A DNA stretch of 64,000 nucleotides, taken from positions 88,363 through 152,362 of the forward strand of contig NZ_FMAQ01000004.1 in the NCBI RefSeq assembly GCF_900094945.1, in the 5' to 3' direction. The notes under the pieces are model-generated. The model made no database searches, was not told the origin of the DNA, and saw only the letters and a program-made list of their open reading frames with translations. This document shows, piece after piece, positions 29,319 through 38,510 of this stretch (the stretch's first letter is position 1; each line of letters starts with the position of its first letter). This DNA comes from Gilliamella bombicola. Its GTDB lineage: Bacteria > Pseudomonadota > Gammaproteobacteria > Enterobacterales > Orbaceae. A program made the translations under genes and the position numbers.

Positions 29319-30135
29319 AATTGATCTCCTGTATACCTAAAGTGTCGCCAGTATTATTATTTAACCTTTGATTGCCATCCTCTATTACATCTTTTTTTCC
29401 ATTAAATGCGGAATAACCTGTCAAAATTAGAGCAATACACGCACCGAAGATGGCTACTCCAGTAACAGGCACTTTCATATAAACAGCCAAAGCAAAACCA
29501 AGAACAAAGAATGTTACATTGGTTTTTTTTATCATTATTTTCATTAACATAGCAAAACCAAACGCAGGTAATAAGCCAGTTGCTATACCTAAACCATCTA
29601 TAATAAATTTAGGAATCATTTCTAATAAGTCATTGATAGCAGAACTGCCAAATAAATAAGATAATCCTACAACTAAACCAATTGGAAGATTAACAGAAAA
29701 GAATCCACCTAATAGATTCATTCGATCCATACCTTTACCATTACCTTCACATGCGTATTGATCGGCTTTATGAACAAAATAAGGAAGGATAAAAAGAAAG
29801 CATAAGTTTTTAACTAATAAAACAAATGAAGCAATCGGAATACCTAGCGTTAAAGCTATTTCCGTACTTTTACCTGCACCTATTGCAAAGGCGGTACCTA
29901 AAATACTCCCTGAGATAATTTCAGGGGGAATAGATGCCCCAATAGAAAACGATCCAACAAAAGCTAATTCTAATGTTGCCCCAATAATAATGCCTTGTGT
30001 GATGTCGCCCATGACTAAACCAGCTAAGGTACAAGTCACTAATGGTCTTGATAACATTGATGAACCTAAAAAATATTCACCGTTTGCTAACATCGCAATC
30101 AAAGCTAAAAAAATGGCTGTTAATTCGATACTCAT
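29299..30135 (-). CDS. Mannose-family PTS EIIC component
   Basis: Membrane subunit that forms the sugar channel with EIID. The protein has 278 residues. GEYFLGSSMLSRPLVTCTLA and GIIIGATLELAFVGSFSIGA near the N-terminus are EIIC-type. About seven or eight hydrophobic segments are followed by a soluble tail from about 245. Lies 17 bp after EIIB. Confidence 0.93.
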   Translation of the reverse strand: MSIELTAIFLALIAMLANGEYFLGSSMLSRPLVTCTLAGLVMGDITQGIIIGATLELAFVGSFSIGASIPPEIISGSILGTAFAIGAGKSTEIALTLGIPIASFVLLVKNLCFLFILPYFVHKADQYACEGNGKGMDRMNLLGGFFSVNLPIGLVVGLSYLFGSSAINDLLEMIPKFIIDGLGIATGLLPAFGFAMLMKIMIKKTNVTFFVLGFALAVYMKVPVTGVAIFGACIALILTGYSAFNGKKDVIEDGNQRLNNNTGDTLGIQEINYENEEF

Positions 30136-30152
30136 TTTATGTACCCTCTAAA

Positions 30153-30620
30153 CTATTTTTCAAATTTTTGCTTTAATTCATTTGGAACTTGTTGAATGTA
30201 GACATCAACTCCATCTTGTTGTAATCCTGTCAATAAATCTGCTTCTAGATCGGTTAGATTAATCGTTTTAGAATAATTTTTGGTTCCTTCTCGAGGTTTA
30301 GTTCCACCTAAATTGAGGCTTACTATTTTATCTTGAGTGTTTCGTATTAGTTTTTCAGCATCAGCAACAGATTCAACAACAATTAGCATTTGATATTTGT
30401 CGGTTATACCTGAATTAATAGCGTCAATGCTGTCATCTATTGATTTCATCACTAATTTCGCATCTTCAGGCTTAGCTAAACGAATAGCAGACTTACGTAA
30501 TTCATCACTTGCAACAATATCATTAGCAACTAAAATAGTATTTGCTCCAACATTTTTGAACCATGAAACAACAACCTGACCATGCAATAAGCGATGATCA
30601 ACACGTAATAATTTAATCAT
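30153..30620 (-). CDS. Mannose-family PTS EIIB component
   Basis: Soluble phosphotransfer subunit. The protein has 155 residues. The phospho-His is in RVDHRLLHGQVVVSWFKNVG (about His15). NTILVANDIVASDELRKSAI and the GGTKPREGTKNY loop are typical. An AGGAGG site 7 bases before the ATG is the strongest ribosome site in the operon. First transport gene, directly after the two GntR genes. Confidence 0.93.
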   Translation of the reverse strand: MIKLLRVDHRLLHGQVVVSWFKNVGANTILVANDIVASDELRKSAIRLAKPEDAKLVMKSIDDSIDAINSGITDKYQMLIVVESVADAEKLIRNTQDKIVSLNLGGTKPREGTKNYSKTINLTDLEADLLTGLQQDGVDVYIQQVPNELKQKFEK

Positions 30621-30631
30621 TGGTGTACCTC

Positions 30632-31315
30632 CTAGGTGAAATCGACCACATATTTAGTATTGCAAGCAAACTTATATTCAATGGCAATCGGTTCGCTATT
30701 AATATCAAAATAATGGTTAGAAATTTTAAATAATGGATCATTTATTTTGCACTGTAACTGTTTGGCTAATTCAGCATTGGCTGCAGTTAACTGCAAATCT
30801 TGTTCTAATTTATCTACTTTTTTCTTTCCTGAATTAGTAATTTCGAGCGGTGATAAAACTTTTATTATGGAAACTTGAAAGTCTGGGAAATAGCTAAGAG
30901 GCAATAAAAAAATTTCTTTCACTACATTTTTTTCAGAGACCTCTAAAAAGCTAATGTAATACATGAGTTCAGTAGGCTTTATTTTTAATAATTGACTATA
31001 ATAGTTTCCTGCTTGCCTTAGGTAAGATTCTTTAATAACTTTCTTATGATTTCCATAAATATGAGGTTTAATAATGCCTGTCATTTTTAGAATCGTTTGA
31101 GTGGAAAGAGTTGGTGCAACGAATAAACCAACACCTTTTTTCCTAACAACTAAATTTTTATCAACTAATATATCAATTGCTTTCCGAATAGTTGTTCTAC
31201 TTACATCATAATCTTTTTGTAATTTCCCTTCTGGGGGTAATTCTGAACCTACACCATATTGTCCTGCTTTAATTTGCTCCATTAAATGAGCTGCTATTTT
31301 TACAAATAAACTCAT
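30632..31315 (-). CDS. GntR/UTRA-family regulator 2
   Basis: 227 residues: an N-terminal winged helix (about 5-70; GSELPPEGKLQKDYDVSRTT then IRKAIDILVDKNLVVRKKGV) and a C-terminal UTRA effector domain (about 85-225) of the type that binds sugar phosphates or amino-sugar ligands. Overlaps the upstream GntR gene by 4 bases and is followed 11 bp later by EIIB. Likely a repressor responding to the PTS product. Confidence 0.88.
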   Translation of the reverse strand: MSLFVKIAAHLMEQIKAGQYGVGSELPPEGKLQKDYDVSRTTIRKAIDILVDKNLVVRKKGVGLFVAPTLSTQTILKMTGIIKPHIYGNHKKVIKESYLRQAGNYYSQLLKIKPTELMYYISFLEVSEKNVVKEIFLLPLSYFPDFQVSIIKVLSPLEITNSGKKKVDKLEQDLQLTAANAELAKQLQCKINDPLFKISNHYFDINSEPIAIEYKFACNTKYVVDFT

Positions 31316-32061
31316 TTATATTTTTTCCCGTAATCGAAAATATTTTTAGCAGACAAATGATATCTAAATTGATTTCCTACTAAATATTGAACGGTATGTT
31401 CAAAAGGCTGAAAATTAATATCAAAACTGTAACTTGACACCTTATAAATCGGTGTGCCTTCAATCAATTGTAAATACGTTGCTTTATCTTTGGTTACTAC
31501 TTCATAAGTAATCTCTTCACGCCCATGGCTTGGAACAAGGTGATAGCGATCTTTCAAAAACTGATAAAGAGAAACATTATTCAAATCCATTTGATCTAGT
31601 TTTTTGAACTTTTGGGATGATAAGTAGGTAATTTCATATGATAGTGGAACTTCACCTAATACACGCTGTCTTATAATTCTAGTTAAGTGTTCATTTGAAC
31701 CAAAAAATATTCTTAGTTCAGCGGGCATTGTAATGATTTTATTAGAAATGACTTTTATTTTGATTTGAGCATTATCAGCTTGTTTAACTTCTTCACTTAA
31801 TGAAGACATTTTTAACATATTAATTTCAAAAGCTTTACTGCATTCTAAATTTTTCCCATTATCGAATAAATAGCCTTCTAGCATTAAGCAATGTAATGCT
31901 TTTTTTACTGTTGTTCGACTAACATTAAAGTGTTCAGCAAGCCCTCTTTCTGTTGGTATTTTCTTAATAACAGACGGATTTGCTTTAATTTGTTCTTCAA
32001 CATAAGTTTTAGAAGCAACATCACGATATTCCAAAGGCACTTCCCCATTTTTTGGGTTCAT
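31312..32061 (-). CDS. GntR/UTRA-family regulator 1
   Basis: 249 residues with the same architecture as the next gene: winged helix (KKIPTERGLAEHFNVSRTTV then KKALHCLMLEGYLFDNGKNL) and a UTRA domain (about 95-245; TRIIRQRVLGEVPLSYEITY, IYKVSSYSFDINFQPFEHTV). The two share pattern but are diverged, so this is an old duplication or recruitment. First gene of the PTS operon. Two overlapping regulators for one PTS is unusual. Confidence 0.88.
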   Translation of the reverse strand: MNPKNGEVPLEYRDVASKTYVEEQIKANPSVIKKIPTERGLAEHFNVSRTTVKKALHCLMLEGYLFDNGKNLECSKAFEINMLKMSSLSEEVKQADNAQIKIKVISNKIITMPAELRIFFGSNEHLTRIIRQRVLGEVPLSYEITYLSSQKFKKLDQMDLNNVSLYQFLKDRYHLVPSHGREEITYEVVTKDKATYLQLIEGTPIYKVSSYSFDINFQPFEHTVQYLVGNQFRYHLSAKNIFDYGKKYK

Positions 32062-32346
32062 TTATCCAAAATGTGTATTTAAATCTACACAACAATCTGT
32101 AAAAAAGAAATAAAAAAATACATGTTACTAATTTTTAGTGCCAATATTGTTGTCTTGATCACAATTTTCAGTATCAATACACAAAATCAAATAAAAAATG
32201 GTAGAAATACATAGTAACTTGAGATGGAATTTATAAGGGAAGAAAATAAACAATCTTTTGAATTATTTGTTAGAATATCAGTAATAAATGGATCAGTTTG
32301 AAGACAATAAAACCCTACTAAAATAAATAGGCTTTTAATTTAAACT

Positions 32347-32423
32347 TGGTCGGCGAGAGAGGATTCGAACCTCCGACCCACTGGTCCCAAACCAGTTGCG
32401 CTACCAAGCTGCGCTACTCGCCG
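32347..32423 (-). tRNA. tRNA-Pro (anticodon TGG)
   Basis: 77 bases on the minus strand, 5' CGGCGAGTAGCGCAGC to the encoded 3' CCA. The anticodon loop TTTGGGA reads TGG. It appears identical to E. coli proM as I remember it. Lies 22 bases downstream of tRNA-His in the same transcript. Confidence 0.97.
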
Positions 32424-32445
32424 TTAGATGTGGAGCTCTATTAAA

Positions 32446-32522
32446 TGGGGTGGCTAATGGGATTCGAACCCACGACAACTGGAATCACAATCCAGGGCTC
32501 TACCAACTGAGCTATAGCCACC
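32446..32522 (-). tRNA. tRNA-His (anticodon GTG)
   Basis: 77 bases including the G-1 and ending in encoded CCA. The anticodon loop contains GTG (CTGGATTGTGATTCCAG). A discriminator C pairing with G-1 is the tRNA-His identity element. Co-transcribed with tRNA-Pro. Confidence 0.97.
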
Positions 32523-33018
32523 ATAGAAGCAGGACGAAATATTACGCATAAAAAATAATATTGTCCAGTATAATTTTTAAAAAACACATCAATTGATTAT
32601 ATAAAAAGCGTTAGAAGTATAAAATTTGATAACCTTAAATGATTCTAACATGATTGGATATTCATAAATATTAGTTTCATAATACTTGTTGTTTCACTTT
32701 TTATCTCCATATTATATTTATAAAATAATATTCGTTGATAAAATATTACATATGTTATTACGAATGTTATTTTGTATAACTTAGTTAAGAATTGAATGAT
32801 ATGATCTCCTAATAATCATTCAATTTCACTTATATGTTATTTTTAGTTTAAAATTTATACTGAAATGTATAGTTAATATGAACTTTTTTACGTAATTTGA
32901 TAGTAAATTAAATAATCAGGAATAGCTTAAAATATGTAATATTTTAGTAAAACTACCTGACTTTTTTTTTATTATTGCAATAATGTAACTACCTAAAATT
33001 AGATAATAATGGCGATAT
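32523..33018. other. AT-rich intergenic region
   Basis: About 496 bp between tRNA-His and the response regulator gene. It must contain the tRNA promoter (minus strand) and the promoter of the two-component pair. I see no supported gene, repeat or clear CpxR-type operator. Confidence 0.5.
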
Positions 33019-33702
33019 ATGATAAATATTTTATTAATTGATGATGATATTGAATTATCACAGATGCTTAGTGAATATTTGACTAATGAAGGCTTTAATA
33101 TCAAAAGCGTTTATTTGGGTAAAAATGGAATCGATGAAGCATTATCGGGTAAATATCGTGCAGCAATCTTAGATGTGATGCTACCAGATATTAATGGTAT
33201 TGATGTATTAAAAAGTATCCGTCAACAATGTAATATGCCTGTTATCATGCTAACAGCCAAAGGCGATAATATTGATCGCGTCTTGGGATTAGAATTAGGC
33301 GCTGATGATTATATCCCTAAGCCATGTTATCCGCGTGAACTATTGGCAAGATTACGTGCTGTTTTACGACGATTTGACGAACGTTCAGTTGAAATGGTTG
33401 ATGATAAAAAATACCATTTTAACGGTTTGACGCTAGATCTACCACAGCGATTATGTACTTGGAATGGACAAGTTATTGACTTAACATCCACTGAGTTTAA
33501 TTTGTTAGTTCTATTGGTAAAACATAACGAACGTGTAGTAACAAAAGAAGAATTATCCGAAATTGGTCTTGGACGAGCACGAGAACTTTACGATCGTAGT
33601 GTAGATGTACATATCAGTAACATTCGCCAAAAATTACATCAAGTTGCACAAAATGATGTAACAATTGAAACGATTAGGGCTGTCGGTTACCGTATTCGTT
33701 AA
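33019..33702 (+). CDS. OmpR-family response regulator, CpxR-like
   Basis: Transcription factor of an envelope-stress-type two-component system. The protein has 227 residues. In the receiver domain (1-115) Asp8-10 form the acidic pocket, Asp52 is the phosphoacceptor in AILDVMLPD, and a Lys lies in DDYIPKPCYPREL. NMPVIMLTAKGDNIDRVLGL and ELGADDYIPKP are very CpxR-like. The C-terminal winged helix (about 130-227) includes ELYDRSVDVHISNIRQKLH. The start ATG follows GGCG and is plausible. Located 18 bp before the kinase gene. Confidence 0.85.
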   Translation: MINILLIDDDIELSQMLSEYLTNEGFNIKSVYLGKNGIDEALSGKYRAAILDVMLPDINGIDVLKSIRQQCNMPVIMLTAKGDNIDRVLGLELGADDYIPKPCYPRELLARLRAVLRRFDERSVEMVDDKKYHFNGLTLDLPQRLCTWNGQVIDLTSTEFNLLVLLVKHNERVVTKEELSEIGLGRARELYDRSVDVHISNIRQKLHQVAQNDVTIETIRAVGYRIR

Positions 33703-33720
33703 TGATCCAATAGGCTTGAA

Positions 33721-35016
33721 ATGAATCATCGATTATTTTGGAAAATACTCATTATATTTGGGGTCATCTTTTACCTTACCTTCCAATTAACTTGGATTGC
33801 GTTTTCAATTTATGTAGAAAATAAAACGCAAAGATTCCTCAATCATATGCCGACAAAAGTCGATATGATTGCTCAGTTATTACATGTAGCAGGTGAAGAT
33901 GAGACGCTTAATTTTATAGCACATTTACCTGAACAAGAAAGAAGTTTATTGTCAATAAAATTAGTTTCCCCTATTAATGAGCAAGTCAATATTTTAACCG
34001 ATGAATTAGAAACACCAACCTATGCCTATCAACGCATGGCCGTAGCACCAGACGGCACACTTTATTCTATTTCATTTAAAGAGGATAAAGATGACCATAA
34101 CAAAAAAGCGTTGTTTAATATGCCAATGCCAATTGTGTTAATGGGGATATGTGTTGGGCTTGTTTTTAGCCTTTTTTTGGCGTGGAATTTAACCAGGCCA
34201 ATGAGGCTATTAAGACAAGGTTTTTTCAGAGTATCTCAAGGCGATCTTTCAGTTAGATTATTCAATAAATTAAAACCCCGTCGCGATGAGTTAAGTGAGC
34301 TAGGTAAAGATTTTGATATGATGGTTGAACAACTTAATATCTTGATCTCTGACCGTCAATCGCTCCTTCATGATGTTTCTCATGAACTCAGAACACCACT
34401 TGCCCGTTTACAGTTAGCAATTGGGCTTGCTCAACAAAATAAGCAGAATATTGATACAGCTTTGGCTAGAATAGAATTAGAATCACAACGATTAGATCAG
34501 TTAATTGGTGAGATTCTAAATTATTCTCGTGCTGAAATGAATAATCGTACTGATGAATATTTTGATTTAAAAGCCTTAATAAGTGTCGTTATCAATGATG
34601 CTAACTACGAGGCTAATCACCAATTAATTGATGTACATTTCACTTCATCATCAATTACTCATTCAATTGTTAAAGGCAATTCAGAACAGATACGCCGCGC
34701 AGTTGAAAATATTATACGAAATGCAATCCGCTTTTCAAAATCAGGACAAGCGGTAGAAGTTTCTTTAAAAGAAACAGGCAAGTATTTACAAATTGAAGTT
34801 AAAGATCGTGGACCTGGTGTTGAAGCAAATAAATTATCCAGTATTTTTGAACCGTTTGTCCGAATTCAGTCACCTCAATTAGGTAAAGGCTATGGTTTAG
34901 GGTTAGCAATAGCCAGAAAAACCGTCATTATGCATAACGGTACTATCCAAGCAACAAATCGAGATGGAGGTGGACTTATTGTAACAATTTGCCTGCCTTA
35001 TTGGAGAAATCTTTAA
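33721..35016 (+). CDS. Sensor histidine kinase, CpxA-like
   Basis: Inner-membrane kinase partner of the preceding regulator. The protein has 431 residues: TM1 about 8-30, a periplasmic sensor about 31-135, TM2 about 136-157, a HAMP domain about 158-210, a HisKA domain with phospho-His221 in LLHDVSHELRTPLARLQ, and a HATPase domain with N-box RAVENIIRNAIRFS and G-boxes DRGPGV and GYGLGLAIA. The periplasmic region is shorter and diverged from E. coli CpxA. No cpxP-like gene is adjacent. Confidence 0.87.
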   Translation: MNHRLFWKILIIFGVIFYLTFQLTWIAFSIYVENKTQRFLNHMPTKVDMIAQLLHVAGEDETLNFIAHLPEQERSLLSIKLVSPINEQVNILTDELETPTYAYQRMAVAPDGTLYSISFKEDKDDHNKKALFNMPMPIVLMGICVGLVFSLFLAWNLTRPMRLLRQGFFRVSQGDLSVRLFNKLKPRRDELSELGKDFDMMVEQLNILISDRQSLLHDVSHELRTPLARLQLAIGLAQQNKQNIDTALARIELESQRLDQLIGEILNYSRAEMNNRTDEYFDLKALISVVINDANYEANHQLIDVHFTSSSITHSIVKGNSEQIRRAVENIIRNAIRFSKSGQAVEVSLKETGKYLQIEVKDRGPGVEANKLSSIFEPFVRIQSPQLGKGYGLGLAIARKTVIMHNGTIQATNRDGGGLIVTICLPYWRNL

Positions 35017-35025
35017 CACTAACTG

Positions 35026-35778
35026 TTAATAACAGTCAGCATTAACGGTCAATACATACTCTTTAACAAGGCTTTCTAGTTTAATTTTATCATGACCAGT
35101 GAAGTTTAAGATCCTCATGATTGCATCTGGATCACGCTCTAATATAGCTTTATATTGTGCAATATATTGGCTAGAAATAGGCTGGTATGACCAGTGCCAT
35201 TCTTCAAGTTGATATCCGCCGCTTCTTCCGTTATTAAATGCTTGGCAAAATCCATATTTGGGTAGATTTGCTTGAAGCCATTTATAAAGAATAATACCTT
35301 TTGGGTCATTTCTAAAATATTCCGAAGAAACACTAGTAATATCGACATCCGTTCCCCAGTGATGACGGGAAGTGCCTGGCATTGATGAATATTTTAAAAT
35401 TTCTTCCGCAATTTTTTGAGGATCATTAAATTTAGCAGACAACGCATCCCATTTCCGTTGCCAAATTCCACTTTGGTAAGTGTAGTTACGTGTTGCACTT
35501 ACCACAATAAAAGGGATATTTGGATACTCTTTTTTAAAGTCTTTAAACGCTTTTACTAGCTGCTCTGCTGCTTCTTTTTGTAGATACATTCCTTTTTTAT
35601 TAACAGGCAACTCAGTTGAGTCTAATGTAATAAAATCCTTATCCTTTTTTTCATCAAATTGTCCTGTTAGTTTATTTAATGATATTGTTTGCGCCATAGT
35701 AGCAGTCGAACATAAAAGTAACGTTAATGATTGAATTAAACAAAGAATGGTTTTTAATTTTGTTGATTTACCTTTCAT
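35026..35778 (-). CDS. VanY-type D-alanyl-D-alanine carboxypeptidase
   Basis: Predicted secreted peptidase trimming peptidoglycan stem peptides. The protein has 250 residues with an N-terminal signal peptide (about 1-30, ending ATMAQ). The M15B zinc motifs are present: TSRHHWGTDVDIT (His and Asp ligands) and EEWHWSYQP (catalytic Glu, ligand His). Convergent with the CpxA-like gene, 9 bp between their ends. It may belong to the envelope-stress regulon, but no operator was seen. Confidence 0.88.
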   Translation of the reverse strand: MKGKSTKLKTILCLIQSLTLLLCSTATMAQTISLNKLTGQFDEKKDKDFITLDSTELPVNKKGMYLQKEAAEQLVKAFKDFKKEYPNIPFIVVSATRNYTYQSGIWQRKWDALSAKFNDPQKIAEEILKYSSMPGTSRHHWGTDVDITSVSSEYFRNDPKGIILYKWLQANLPKYGFCQAFNNGRSGGYQLEEWHWSYQPISSQYIAQYKAILERDPDAIMRILNFTGHDKIKLESLVKEYVLTVNADCY

Positions 35779-35880
35779 TTTAAATATTACATCTATTCTT
35801 TAATAGCAAGATAAGGTGAAAAACAGTATAATCTTTTTTCTAAAAATTGAAATAGCCATAATGTGTAAAAACGAGGCCTT

Positions 35881-37071
35881 ATGTCAACACCATGTACATT
35901 CACTATGTCTGCAAGTTGTTCAGACTCTCCAAACGCAATGAATCTAACTACAATGAATCCAAGTAACGAAAAAATAAATTTACTCAATTTCACACGCCAA
36001 CAATTAAGAGAATTCTTCATTTCACTCGGCGAAAAACCATTTAGAGCTGATCAGGTGATGAAATGGATCTATCATTTTGGGATAGATGATTTCGATCAAA
36101 TGACCGATATCAATAAGAAACTACGGGAACAATTAAAAACTTTAGCTGAAATTAAAGCTCCGAAAATTGCCATAGAACAACGTTCGTCTGACGGTACAAT
36201 AAAATGGGCTCTTGATGTGGGTAACAACCAATTGATTGAGTCTGTTTATATACCTGAACGAGATCGTGCTACATTATGTGTTTCTTCTCAGGTTGGTTGT
36301 GCCCTAGAGTGTAAATTTTGTTCAACTGCTCAACAAGGATTTAATCGTAATTTAACTGTTTCTGAAATTATTGGCCAAGTTTGGCGTGCATCAAATGCTA
36401 TTGGGGTAACGGGTAAATTAGCTGATAGACCTATCACCAACGTAGTGATGATGGGAATGGGCGAACCACTACTTAATTTATCTAATGTCGCTCCCGCAAT
36501 GGAAATTATGTTAGATGATTTTGGCTATGGTTTATCCAAAAGGAGGGTAACACTCTCCACTTCGGGCGTGGTTCCTGCCTTAGATAAGCTTGCCGGTATG
36601 ATTGATGTTGCATTAGCCATTTCACTTCATGCTCCAAATGATAAGATTAGAAGTGAAATTATGCCAATAAATCAAAAATATAATATGGCAATGTTACGTG
36701 ATTCTATTTTGCGTTATCTTTCTACTTCAAATGCTAATCATGGCAAGGTAACAATTGAATATGTGCTACTTAATCAAATTAACGACAGTGTTGAACATGC
36801 CCATGAACTTGCTACATTTTTAAAAAATGTGCCAAGTAAAATTAATTTGATTCCTTGGAATCCGTTTCCTGGTGCACCTTATTCGCGTTGCTCAAATACT
36901 CGTATTGACCGTTTTATGAAAACATTAATGGGATATGGATTTACTGTCATTGTCCGTAAAACACGTGGTGATGATATTGATGCCGCATGCGGCCAGTTAG
37001 CTGGTGAAGTGGTTGACCGTACTAAAAGAACACTTTATAAAAAACAAAATATTGTCCAGCAAATAGCATAA
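35881..37071 (+). CDS. rlmN: Dual-specificity RNA methyltransferase RlmN
   Basis: Radical-SAM enzyme that methylates C2 of A2503 in 23S rRNA and A37 in some tRNAs. The protein has 396 residues (E. coli 384). The cluster-binding cysteines are Cys140, Cys144 and Cys147 in [38 protein letters not shown] and the intermediate-forming Cys in [13 protein letters not shown] are present. The ATG at 35881 follows GAGG. The N-terminal 30 residues are Ser/Thr/Cys-rich and not conserved; starts at Met20 or Met25 are possible. Confidence 0.95.
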   Translation: MSTPCTFTMSASCSDSPNAMNLTTMNPSNEKINLLNFTRQQLREFFISLGEKPFRADQVMKWIYHFGIDDFDQMTDINKKLREQLKTLAEIKAPKIAIEQRSSDGTIKWALDVGNNQLIESVYIPERDRATLCVSSQVGCALECKFCSTAQQGFNRNLTVSEIIGQVWRASNAIGVTGKLADRPITNVVMMGMGEPLLNLSNVAPAMEIMLDDFGYGLSKRRVTLSTSGVVPALDKLAGMIDVALAISLHAPNDKIRSEIMPINQKYNMAMLRDSILRYLSTSNANHGKVTIEYVLLNQINDSVEHAHELATFLKNVPSKINLIPWNPFPGAPYSRCSNTRIDRFMKTLMGYGFTVIVRKTRGDDIDAACGQLAGEVVDRTKRTLYKKQNIVQQIA

Positions 37072-37102
37072 GAATAAACCTTTATACAGAAAGGAAAGAT
37101 AG

Positions 37103-37717
37103 ATGAAAAAATTGTTAATGTTATTTAGCTATTTTTTGATAATAATACTGTCTGGTTGTCAAATGAAAAGCAACGATGAATTTGACCCAGAAAAAGCAGC
37201 TTTAGCAAGAATGCGACTTGGGCTGGGTTATCTTGCTAAAGCAAATGAGTCAGAAGAAAATATTAAAGCAGCACATTATAATCTAAAATTAGCAGCGCAA
37301 TACTCACCAGACAACCCTCAAGTCATGTTGGCGATGGCAATGTTTGATCAACATGTGGGTGAATATAACGAAGCCGAAATGATTTACAAACGTATTACGT
37401 TAATGCAGCCAGGTAATGGATTATATCATGTACATTATGGTTCTTTTTTATGTGGTCTGAATCGTTATCAAGAAGCAAAAGCACAGTTTGAACAAAGTAT
37501 TGAGTTAGATCGCCATCGTTGGAAAGCTGATGCTTATGAGCAATATGGCTATTGTGCTATCCAAAATAATGATAAAAAAACAGCTGATTTAATGTTTAAA
37601 CAACTTTTCCAGTATGACGGAAATAGACGAGATAATGTCAAAAAAGCAGCTGAAATTTATCAAAAAAAAGGGGATATTAAAATTGCAAATTATTTGTTTT
37701 CAGTAACAAAAGAATAA
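37103..37717 (+). CDS. pilW: Type IV pilus biogenesis/stability lipoprotein PilW (PilF)
   Basis: TPR lipoprotein, the pilotin for the PilQ secretin in pilus systems. The protein has 204 residues. Signal peptide with lipobox ILSGC (Cys about 19), then ARMRLGLGYL and repeated TPR helices from about 38 to 190 (NPQVMLAMAMFDQHVGEYNE, LYHVHYGSFLCGLNRYQEAK). A GGAAAG site precedes the start. Follows rlmN by 31 bp, the arrangement known in Pasteurellaceae and pseudomonads. Confidence 0.85.
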   Translation: MKKLLMLFSYFLIIILSGCQMKSNDEFDPEKAALARMRLGLGYLAKANESEENIKAAHYNLKLAAQYSPDNPQVMLAMAMFDQHVGEYNEAEMIYKRITLMQPGNGLYHVHYGSFLCGLNRYQEAKAQFEQSIELDRHRWKADAYEQYGYCAIQNNDKKTADLMFKQLFQYDGNRRDNVKKAAEIYQKKGDIKIANYLFSVTKE

Positions 37718-37779
37718 GGCACAAACAATTATTATTTAAACCGTTAACATCACTATAATTTTTAGTAAAAGTATATGTC

Positions 37780-38355
37780 ATGAGCTTTTGGACTATTTTG
37801 TTATTAGCATTGGCAATGTCAACCGATGCCTTTGCAGTCGCTATTTGTCGAGGGATTTCCCTTAAATCAATACCATTCATTGACGCATTAAAAGTCGGTA
37901 TTTTATTTGGTGTTGTTGAGGCTATTACACCTTTACTCGGTTGGTTAATTGGTTATATTGCACTGCAATATATCGAACAATGGGATCATTGGGTTGTTTT
38001 TGGCGTCATGTTATTTTTAGGCCTTAACATGATCTATAATAGTTTCAAACAGACTGATGATAATTGTCAAGAAAATGAAGTTGCATCATCAAAAAAATCT
38101 TTTTTGATGTTAGTTTTTACTGCTATATCAACCAGCATAGATGCATTTGCTGTTGGTGTTGGATTGGCACTCGCTAGTGTCAATATCTGTTTTGCTTCAA
38201 CAATGATTGGGATTGCAACCTGTTTAATGGTCACCTTCGGATTATTATTGGGCAATAAAATGGGATGTTTAATTGGTAAGCGAGCTGAATTCTTAGGAGG
38301 GCTAGTGCTTATCATGATTGGAACAATAACACTTTATCAACATCTATCTAATTAG
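37780..38355 (+). CDS. mntP: Manganese efflux pump MntP
   Basis: Inner-membrane exporter protecting against excess manganese. The protein has 191 residues with six hydrophobic segments in two similar halves. Each half carries the family motif: AMSTDAFAVAICRGI at 12-26 and ISTSIDAFAVGVGLALA near 115-131. The gene stands 62 bp after pilW, too close for a yybP-ykoY riboswitch leader, and none is visible. Confidence 0.92.
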   Translation: MSFWTILLLALAMSTDAFAVAICRGISLKSIPFIDALKVGILFGVVEAITPLLGWLIGYIALQYIEQWDHWVVFGVMLFLGLNMIYNSFKQTDDNCQENEVASSKKSFLMLVFTAISTSIDAFAVGVGLALASVNICFASTMIGIATCLMVTFGLLLGNKMGCLIGKRAEFLGGLVLIMIGTITLYQHLSN

Positions 38356-38454
38356 TCCTTCTTTGGTTTTTATCTTGCCGAACTTCTTATTTTAAAGAGG
38401 ATTCTTATAGTGTTATCATATGCCCTTAAAGTAAGCCCATGGTAATGTAAAATA

Positions 38455-38482
38455 AAACTGTTACCTTTGCTGATAACAGTTT
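38455..38482. terminator. Terminator-like hairpin between mntP and the ClpB-like gene
   Basis: AAACTGTTA / TAACAGTTT, a 9-bp perfect stem with a 10-base loop. On the minus strand it is followed by ATTTTACAT. It lies between convergent genes and most likely ends the ClpB-like operon. Confidence 0.6.
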
Positions 38483-38510
38483 GTGGAAAACATCTCTATT
38501 TTACATTTTT

